Shown piece by piece: positions 55,441 through 64,000 of a DNA stretch of 64,000 bases. Below the pieces are notes generated by a model, which was not told the DNA's origin, made no database searches, and was given only the letters and a program-made list of their open reading frames with translations. Both the position numbers and the translations under genes were made by a program. The stretch is from the NCBI GenBank assembly GCA_032622095.1, contig CP136064.1:194405948-194469947 (forward strand). The letters are read 5' to 3'. The DNA is from Siphonodentalium dalli (lineage: Eukaryota > Mollusca > Scaphopoda > Gadilida > Siphonodentaliidae). How positions within the stretch are numbered: the stretch's first letter is position 1; each line of letters starts with the position of its first letter.

Positions 55441-56671
55441 AGCAATCATATTTTATATCCAGGTCTATACATTCTATATAGTTGTTCAGGTATTAATTGT
55501 TTTTTTAGTTGTGGAATATTAATAGGTTGTTATGAATTTTTAATATGCAGCCGACACAAAACATAATAAAAAAAAAATAGCAATGATACTACATATATTA
55601 ATAAAAATAACACAATATGTTATGTCTCATGTTCCATTGTAATAAACGGATAACATGAGTTGCTATGGTGTTTATCTACTTAATTTCTTAACTAGTTTGT
55701 ATTTAACAGCTATCAACTGTCCCACTTTTAATTGAGTTTAATTAGCTTTATCACTCAAAAAGACATATCTGTGTTGGAGTCACTGATAGGTTGAAATCAA
55801 AGCCACATCTGCGTTAACATTGTGTTAATGTGAGCAAGGTGCACAATATGTGTTATTCCACTCGTGAACTTAATAGTAAGGCTTGAATTGTTGAAAGTTT
55901 TGCACTCATGGAAAGGATGGTGAAAGGTTTTATGAAAATAGCTCATAGCTGTCGCCAAGGTATGTGTTAAACATCTGCAGATCGTGATCCGCCTCTCGTT
56001 CACATTAGTTATTGTTGTATGTTTGAACACTATGCGCTTTTAATATCCGAAAAGGCCAATGTTACTGATACCTTAAGTGTTATCAGTAGTATTGCTATTA
56101 AAATAGCCATATTTGTTAACACTTCTGTAAACAAAAAGAATATTGTATCATAGACCACACTAAGTGACCATTGGTTAGAAAGGACACCAAACTGTTTACA
56201 ATATACCGGTATAGTGCTTGTTAGTCCTCCCCACAAAAGATTCCAGTGCATAATCCCAATTCCAAGTTGAGCTGTAGTGTCACTGACACTTCCACTGTCA
56301 ATAACACTGTGACTGAATATCTGGACTACTTGTTAATGTGGAGAAATAAATTCAAATTATATAATTACTCTGAAACATGCTCCATTTTATTTCAAAAAGT
56401 TGTAGAAGAGTGAAAATGCTTGCCAAGAATGGAACGTATAAGTTATAACTACAGAGAACATGATGTAACACCAAATCGCTTTCAAGTGTTTAGAGTTTGA
56501 TTTTAATAACATAATTATGAATGCCATATACAATAGTCATAATTATTTTTCATCCATGCCATTAATTCTTAAATCAAATGGTGACTATCTATGCATGGTT
56601 ATTGACCATTGGCAACAAAAACGCGGCATTCACTCCTGTAGTAAATTATCTGTGCTTGGTGATAAATGGTA
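55441..56671. other. No recognised feature
   Basis: 1.2 kb of AT-rich DNA. Open frames on the minus strand at 55797-56030 and 56030-56251 have no recognised domain. Confidence 0.45.
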
Positions 56672-57253
56672 CATGTATTATTATCCAAACCTTAACTAAC
56701 AAAAGCAAAAGCTGTCACATGATAATCTGGGGAAAATTCATATTGGAATTCCGAAATTCATATTGGACTCAATCGAGTCCAATACGATTTTTGTATTAGG
56801 ACTCCATGATGTCACGAAGTAACTCTATTGCCAATGAATATGTGAAATTGTGATGGACGCAATACTCTATTGGATTTAGCAGACGTTTCAATTCTGCATT
56901 GAGTTTTATTTTTCACTTCCGTGTTCACTGTTCCAAATCATGCTTTCTGATTATCAAATACAGGTTTTTATATATGGAGAATCAAGTGCTGACAATTACA
57001 AAAAATAACCTCAACAGATTTATTCACAAAACAATGGATAAACATACAGATGGATAATAAAGTTTTTATTATATATTGTTGTGAAGAGTATGTGTTTTTC
57101 TTCTACTCATCCAGTTTGTAGTGAAAAGTCATTTTGGACTCAACACTGTGTCCAATATGACTTTTGACCACAACCTGCACTCATACAAGAAAAACTCATA
57201 CTGTACACACTACAAAATATTGCATAATAACTGTATAAAATTATTTTGCTGAA
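56672..57253 (+). repeat. Family I element with internal hairpin, copy 2
   Basis: Colinear with 25755-26352: TTATTATCCA, CATATTGGACTC copies, GATGTCACGAAGTAACTCTA, TTTCACTTCCGTGTTCACT, then the hairpin at 57065-57230. More diverged and with a partly eroded hairpin. Confidence 0.8.
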
Positions 57254-57980
57254 ACCAGCAACTGACAACTTAAGTATTAACCATCTAGATATCTAGGATC
57301 AAAGTGTGATGAATAGACCTCATGTGTAATGGTTTTGGTATGGATATATGACTTTAGCTCATCTTGACAAATTCAAGCACAAACATTGTCCGCCCATCAT
57401 AAATTTCCATTAGTACAACAAACAGTTCACATCTCTCATCCGATTGTCACCAAAGTTTATATGGATTTTTCATGCATTGCCACAAGATGTGAATTTTGTT
57501 GATTTACATGGATACCAGATGCCATATTGTTGTTCTAATTGCACGACTAAATTCTTTGTCATATCCTACATGTCACATTCCTTATCATACCGCCCCTAAA
57601 CTTCATATGGAACTGTGGGTTGACCATTAGATGGAAGCCTTCAAAGTTTTCCAAATTTAGTTAAACATGTTGGATTTCTTAATTGAATCCATTGCCACAC
57701 TCTGCAGCCAACATTTATCGGAAAAATGTTTTTATATTTTACAGGCATTACCCCGATCATTTCTAGATGGGAGCTATCAAATTTGAACAATATTTGGTCA
57801 GAAACATGGCTGCTCTTTGAATAAATAAATACTTTGGCACACCCTTCATCCATCATGTTTATCCAATTGATCCCAAACTTTATATGGCTATTCAGGTAAA
57901 CGTCTGGTATGACTTAAACTTTTCATAATAATTCAACCCATTGTAATGTATGACATTAACCTCTCTCCAAGCTGAGCTAC
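57254..57980 (+). repeat. Degraded family C-like sequence
   Basis: Weak repeats of the pattern ACTTCATATGGA, GATGGAAGC or GATGGGAGC, ACATGGCTGC and GACTAAATTCTTTG. They are too diverged to define unit edges. Confidence 0.5.
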
Positions 57981-58383
57981 ATGGTCATTGACATTTTTGT
58001 CTGTGGTTTCTAATAGTGTCAATGTTTTCGACATGTATATTATCTACAAATAACTGAATGTGTTTATATATTTTTTTGTTTTCAATATTGTTTCAAAGCT
58101 TTGTGTGCTCATTGTTGATGTACTAAATATTTATTGTACATGCATATGTGTTCTGTTGATAAGACTATTATTATGATATAATAAATTAATAATAAAAGAA
58201 TACAAATAGTCAAGAATTGCATTTCTTATGAACACTCTCCAATAATGGAATATATCTTAGTTGATGATGTCAGAAAACTAGGGGAAGACAATATTCTGGG
58301 TGAAAATTATCACTGGAAGGTGACCACCATCTGCACTGATTAATAAATATATTATGTGGGGAAACATTACTTTCTAGATCTGA
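57981..58383. other. No recognised feature
   Basis: AT-rich flank of the 5.1-kb element. Confidence 0.45.
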
Positions 58384-58393
58384 CTAGGCACTA

Positions 58394-58515
58394 GTGATGC
58401 GGACCGGACCGGTCTGGTTCGCAGTCCAGGGGTGGACCGCGGTCCGGACCGGGTGTCACTGGACCGGACCGGACCGCTTTTTGCCGCCGGTCCGGTACTC
58501 TCCGGTCCGGTCCAC
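58394..58515. repeat. GGACCGG-rich subterminal repeats, left end
   Basis: Many overlapping GGACCGG, GGTCCGG and GGACCGCGGTCC motifs. The mirror set lies at 63384-63489. Confidence 0.88.
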
Positions 58516-59063
58516 TATTTTACTTCAGTTATAATAAACTATCGCGAATATTATTGCGTATTTGCCGTCATATCAATTAGCAACGATGTATTGACGCATT
58601 CAAGTGGTTAATATCTTGTATATTGTAGACAAGACAGTCACATTAATCCAATAGTAGTTGTACATAGGTGTATAACTGTAATTGTCAGGACTATACAATC
58701 AGCCATCACAATCTCCAAGACTCCAATATTAATGTAGTAGTCATATTACAGTACACTTTTGTATAATTGTCATCAGTAGAGTTATTTCGTTTAAATTTCA
58801 ATTTAATGAAAATAAGTCTGATACGAATCATGCACACGATCAGTTGAGTGCTATGTTAGATTGGTTATAACACATTATATGGCCCAAGCTATATATCTGT
58901 CCAATACACTTTATTAGTGCATGTTCGCATTACTAGAAATACTATTATCGTGCATCGTCCCCAGTGTATCCCACCAGAGACAGACAACGATGCATACAAT
59001 CGGCAAACAATGTAAGTTTTGACATATATGGACTCATTGCAATGCACTGAACTCCGTAGTGAA
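58516..59063. other. Interior of the hAT-like element, nothing recognised
   Basis: AT-rich, no coding frame of note. Confidence 0.45.
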
Positions 59064-59757
59064 CTAGTGTGGTCGTGGTACGCAAAAAAAGGGGTTGACC
59101 CAGAAGAAATTGGTAAAGAAGCGATCTCGGTGTCATTCAACGCGGGACAATCTCTGCTACAACATATCCAAAGTCCGCTAAAATCCGCTTTGGGCAAAAT
59201 TGAGGATCCAAGATGGCGTCCAACATGGCCTCCTTTAGTCAAAAGATATTCTGACTGAGATTAATTCGACATAATGAGAACATATGTTGCCATATTTATA
59301 CAAATGTAAACATTTTTGCGAAGGTAAAGTATTATGCCACATATCTATAGAAAAAATGGAACCCCTCGCCCCAGATGGCTACCAAAACGGCGGTCTAAAC
59401 TAAAAAAATTGAAGTTTTTGCCTAATATCTTAAATATTAATTCCTGTTGTTTGATAATGGTTCAGACTGGCGACATTGATCAGTCATATTCGTGTTAATT
59501 CAGCATTGGAGCAATGAAAGATACCATAAATGGGGTCCCAGACTCATATACACCCTCAAAAATTTGATTTTACAGAACGCGGTATAAAATTCCACAAAAA
59601 TCGCAATTGGGATTCCAGTCATGTATCAACAAGAAATGGACAGAACTGTACAATGTAAGTTGGGCATACCATTATCTATAAATACTCCAATTCAATGAAA
59701 GCCAAATTGGCGCTTTGTCTTAAAATGGCTGCCAAAATATGGAAAATGGCAGATATT
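59064..59757 (+). repeat. Left arm of the second inverted repeat
   Basis: Begins TAGTGTGGTCGT. It mirrors 62618-63311 through GACCCAGAA.AAATTGGTAA, ATCCGCTTTGGGCAAAATT, CCAAGATGGCGTCCAACATG, TGAGGGTGT-type sequence, and TTTGTCT.AAAATGGCTGCC. The stretch around TTACAGAACGCG is shared with the first inverted repeat near 4630 and 8705, so the two are related families. The frame at 59019-59258 is in this repeat. Confidence 0.88.
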
Positions 59758-60075
59758 TAGAATGGTCGTCAGAGGGTTAGACACATAAGGAATTGGTAAA
59801 GAAGTGGTTTTGTTGTCATTCGACGCTGGATAATCTCGTGTATAACATATCCAAAATCAGAATTCATGATGGCGTCCAACAAGGTCGCCAATAATAATGA
59901 AAATGGCAAATATGTAGTTATTCACGAAAACCCATTCGACAAAACGCCAATTCGGCACCAATACACATCATTGATTGAAATCAATGTTTTTTGTGGGTAT
60001 GAGTAGCCAATCACGATTCAAATTGCTAAGATGGCTACCAAAATGGCCACCGAAAATTGTCGAAATTTAAGTTCT
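59758..60075 (+). repeat. Partial restart of the same arm
   Basis: ATGGTCGTCAGAGGGTTAGA, GGAATTGGTAAAGAAGTGG and TGATGGCGTCCAACAAGG repeat the start of the left arm with more divergence. Two further phrases near 60030 read AAGATGGCTACCAAAATGGC. Confidence 0.78.
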
Positions 60076-62617
60076 GCTCAGAGGAAAGCCGAAACAACAC
60101 TTCGGTTGTGAGCTAACGATGACAGACCTATTAAACATGTTGCCAATAATCTACTACCACAATCAGTTCAGCCCGTAATGTTCCAACTAAGCAGTATATA
60201 CTGCAGGATCCAACACGATGTCCACTTATTACGAGGGACTATCTGGAAATTAATTAAAAAGAAATTAAATTGCTACGAATCTGGATTATTTGAAAACACA
60301 GTGTCAATATTTCTACTTATAACGACTATTCGGAACATCAAATATAGTCTAGTCCGGAATCATCAGGCTATAATGGGTTTTCCAGTGATGGCGAAAGTGT
60401 AAAGGACAGGAGGGAAAAGCGAATAATCTGGGGTTTACTTAATTGGTGGGCAAGTTGGTTATCGGAGCTGGGGAGTTTCAAAGTAAAATTATTTTCTTCA
60501 ATATCAAGAGGAAAAATGAAAATTCGCACGTACATTGTATACCCTCCACACTCCATGTGACATTTCCGTGTCATGCGATTGTGGGTATATACATGTGGAT
60601 AGACGCGCCGATATCTTCTACACATTTAGTGAATTTCATCAATGATATGTAGACACAATGTGCGCCACGGCTGGATCTGACCCGTATGCGTAAAGGTGTC
60701 AACCATTTAGCTTGATGAACTGGTATTTCAAGGTTGTCATTGGATAGAAATACAACATGAACATGGTGATTAACAACATGTTTGTCTAAGAAATGTGAAC
60801 AATGAACATGATATTTTCCGGATGCTAGACAATCAAACTGCCACATAAGGCGTTCATCCATGCTAATCAGAGCACGAAATATGTGCAAATTAATTACACG
60901 AAAACTATTTCATGCGGACGACGTACTCTAGACCTACATCCAACGTCATCTCCTATTAACTTTTATTGTTTGTACGGACGGTTTCGAGGTTTGAAAATCC
61001 CGCTTGTCCAAGAAAACCTCCACATACTTACGGAGTCGATGTGTAAACAATGTATGCGGATAGTTTCTTCATACAGATATGTATTTGGTACACGTATTTT
61101 CTAGAGCATAAGAGATCACCATTTACCGGCGAGTTGATATCTGGGAAGAGATCAGAGTAAAACTACTTTCTTACATGTCGAAATGGGGAATCCATGGGCT
61201 ACATTTAGTCCCAGCTTGAAACATGAAAATGATGGCCGAGCCCGAATAGTTAATATTTCGTCGCATCAGTGCTATAATGTAACCCACATTTTCAACTTTC
61301 CGAGAAAATGAAGGTTGAAGTTTTAGACAACATTTATCCTAATGTTGACAAAGCATCACGTATTGTTGTATTTATCCCAATGAAAACTGACATTAGCTGT
61401 TCATCGAACCACATATTGTTTTCTGTTTACTCCCTCGTTTTCTTTTAAAAAGCAATAGCTTGTTTGGAGTTATGACATTTTGCGTATGCCAGCGACGATT
61501 CGTTTCCGTGCTAAAATGAATTTGTGCTAATACATGCAGATTAAGCTAAATATGGTGGCAATCGCATGTGTCTATGAACTAAAGAGTGCCTATTCTACAC
61601 TATGAAAATTCACCCATGTGCATCACCATACAGAAATGTGTGGAACAATCACAAAATTTAAATCACCAAATGATCACGTGACTAGCATGGAGATACTACC
61701 ATATAGCACACATTTTAGAATTCACAAACACAAAACAGATGTCACGTGGACAACCTGAAGCGTCCGATTGGCTGCTGTTGGACATACGACCTCATAGCAC
61801 GAATAATTGTAAAGATCGCTGGAGATATGACATTTGCTTCACTGGTTTGTGCGAATATTTGTCATCCAAATGCAAAGACAGTTTGGCCCATCGGATTGGA
61901 TTTTTTCAATGGTATCAAATACTCCGTTCCCGCCATAATGGAGTTACGACATTATAGCACTGATGCGTCGAGATTTTGTCAACCCGCGGGAAGCCACCAA
62001 AAGATTGAAAATAAATAGTTTTGATGTATATGAGCCACATACATGTATATTAGCCAACTATCAACTGCATCCACCACTCACAACTTCCATTATATGATAA
62101 GCTGGCAGAGTCTACCATTTTCGTTTTGGAAGCCATATTAGATAACATTTATTGTTTATTTTGGTCTATTTGAGATGGAATGTTCACAAATAAAAGAAAC
62201 GATCAATTATTTTGTAGACAAGATCTGCTCATCCCTCAATATCAAATGTGACCAGAACCCCAAAGTCGATTTTGGTTAAATTTCATACCACATTCGTTAT
62301 AACTTATTAGTGAAGGACCGGAGTAAACTATTATCTAATCGATTAGACATGTCATTGCTGTAATGATCAGTTTACACGATCAATGAAAGAATATACCCAT
62401 TGTTTCCCAGTTCAGACAGCAACAAGTGATAAACAGAATTGATAGAAAATAGTATTTTTCACATCGGGTGGCCATTTTGGCAGCATTTTTGGTACTGATT
62501 TTTAAGTTTTTACATAGAGCTAGCATAATGGCATCATAAAGAGGTATACATTCGTATTTATTTAGTCAATTTTACTCATCAACCACTACTTATAATGGAT
62601 TGAATGACACTGTGATC
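60076..62617. other. Loop of the second inverted repeat, nothing recognised
   Basis: 2.5 kb of sequence with several open frames of 60-105 codons (60178-60402, 60571-60888 minus, 61746-62018), none with a recognised domain or strong splice signals. Unlike the arms, no internal repetition was noticed. Confidence 0.5.
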
Positions 62618-63311
62618 AATATCCGCCATTTTCCATATTTTGACCGCCATTTTGGCAGCCATTTTGAGACAAAGCGCCAATTAAGGTTTCATTGAATTGG
62701 AGTATTCATAGATATTGGTATGCCCAATTTACATTGTACAGTTCTGTCCATTTCTTGTTGATATATGACTGTAATCACAATGGCGAGTTTTGTGGAATTT
62801 TATACCGCGTTCTGTAAAATCGAATTTTTGAGGGTGTAGATGAGTCTGGGACCCCATTTATGGTATCTTTCATTGCTCCAATGCTGAATTAACATGAATA
62901 AGCCTAATCAAAGTCGCCAGTCTGAACCATTATCAAACAACAGGAATTGATCTTTAAGATATTAGGCAAAAACTTCAAATGTTCGAGTTTAGGCCGCCAT
63001 TTTGGCGGCCATCTGGGACGAGGGGTTCCATTTTGGCCCTAAACAGGTGGCACAATATTTTACCTTTGCAAAAATGTATACATTTGTATACATATGACAT
63101 TTGTTCTCAGTATTATCGAATTAATCTCAGTCAGAGTATCTTTTGACTAACGGCAGCCATGTTGGACGCCATCTTGGATCCTGAATTTTGCCCAAAGCGG
63201 ATTTTAGCGGATTTTAGATATGTTATACACGAGATTCTCCCTCGTCGAATGACACCAAAACCGCTTCTTTACCAATTTATTCTGGGTCTAACCCTCCGAC
63301 GACCACACTAA
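62618..63311 (-). repeat. Right arm of the second inverted repeat
   Basis: Complement of 59064-59757, ending GACGACCACACTA. The match looks close to 90 percent by eye, lower than for the first inverted repeat. Confidence 0.88.
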
Positions 63312-63383
63312 ACCTTATAGTTTGTTACTATACAGAGTAAAAACTTTGAGAAAACAGAGAATTCATTAACATATAGCCATAGG

Positions 63384-63489
63384 TGGACCGGACCGTTTTG
63401 GACCGGTCCAGGCATGTGTACTTGACTGGACCGCCTTGGCAGTGGACCGGATCACCCAAGGTGGTCCGGTCCGGTCCGGTCCGCATCAC
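63384..63489. repeat. GGACCGG-rich subterminal repeats, right end
   Basis: GTGGACCGGACCGTTTTGGA through GTCCGGTCCGGTCCG, mirror of 58394-58515. Confidence 0.88.
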
Positions 63490-63499
63490 TACTAGGAAC

Positions 63500-64000
63500 T
63501 ATGTCGTGGTATGCCAAGATCCCACAAATTTGATTGGCATTATATGTGAAACTCTTGCTGACCCATCAGTGAAAACAATTGCATTTGAAAACCCCAGCAA
63601 ACTGGACTGATGCAGAATATAAAGGAATCTTACATTTTAATTTTAATTTTTTATTGGTTACAATTCGTTCTGCCTTATAAGAAACCGAACTCTCAAATCA
63701 AAATCATTTGTAACCCAACAAAAAATGTTATATGTCTTAGATTTTGTATGTGAGATATCATTCCAAATATTTTTGTCAGCTTTTAATACTACAAAAAGGT
63801 GACATAAAAGTATTCACATTTATCTACTACTTTCAATTGACAACTATTTGTGGAGTTCAGAACATATATTTTAATTTATATATGATAAACCAGTTTACTG
63901 TCCCAGTGGTGATATTTGATCACAGCCATTTGGGGATTTTAGGTGAGATGGTCACCATCGATCATTCCCATAAAAGTGGCCGATGTATTTCGATGTCGCA
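63500..64000. other. No recognised feature
   Basis: AT-rich sequence to the window end. Confidence 0.45.

Larger units (their letters stand above)
58392..63491. mobile_element. 5.1-kb hAT-like element without transposase
   Basis: Ends TAGTGATGCGGACCGGACCG and its complement. Flanks are CTAGGCAC (58384-58391) and CTAGGAAC (63492-63499), a 7 of 8 match with T at 2 and A at 7 as hAT elements prefer. The first ~130 bp and last ~120 bp are made of GGACCGGTCC-type palindromic units. The interior holds an inverted repeat (59064-59757 with 62618-63311) and about 2.9 kb between its arms. No frame resembles a hAT transposase. It may be one non-autonomous unit that picked up other repeats. Confidence 0.8.

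Overview
The window looks like intergenic or intronic DNA from an animal nuclear genome, rich in repeats and poor in genes. Base composition is AT-rich, there is no operon-like packing, and no long protein-coding frame is supported outside GC-rich satellite DNA. Several repeat families have the character of marine invertebrate repeats, especially molluscan ones: a head reading AGCTCACCTGAGACGAAG, a head reading CCGCAACGAAGTTAGGGGG, tandem blocks built on a 'catggccgccagcagccatcttgg'-like core, and short elements with internal tandem repeats. I infer a mollusc or another lophotrochozoan. A lancelet or hemichordate cannot be excluded from sequence alone.

Layout. 1-4.1 kb: a short inverted-repeat transposon with a 7-bp target duplication, a LINE relic and AT-rich DNA. 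4.15-9.19 kb: a 5-kb inverted repeat whose loop is a 42-bp minisatellite; each arm holds one copy of a 375-bp element inserted at TA, at a different place in each arm. 9.48-10.72 kb: a 1.24-kb foldback transposon with an 8-bp target duplication; a second copy lies inverted at 35.89-37.13 kb. 11-16 kb: tandem duplications and three more elements with terminal repeats. 16.8-17.3 kb: a 519-bp hairpin. 17.7-18.0 kb: the best protein-coding candidate, a first exon with a signal sequence and a partial PAN/apple-type cysteine pattern, ending in a GTGAGT donor. 18.4-19.45 kb: an element with ~30-bp terminal repeats that encloses two satellites. 19.5-29.2 kb: tandem and inverted ~0.5-kb repeats. 29.77-34.1 kb: a 4.3-kb array of the same ~142-bp satellite, with higher-order structure and a variable G tract. 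38-44 kb: arrays of ~163-bp and ~169-bp repeats. 45-58 kb: degraded repeats, one interrupted by a 2.1-kb element. 58.39-63.49 kb: a 5.1-kb element with hAT-like ends and a near-perfect 8-bp target duplication, containing another inverted repeat related to the one at 4-9 kb.

How the parts relate. Many insertions are dated relative to each other by nesting and by matching empty sites inside the window. The strongest theme is that two different terminal-inverted-repeat elements carry inside them a monomer of a satellite that also forms a long array elsewhere in the window. This fits transposons spreading the seeds of satellite arrays. Only one coding exon is credible, with one weaker candidate; no RNA gene is convincing.
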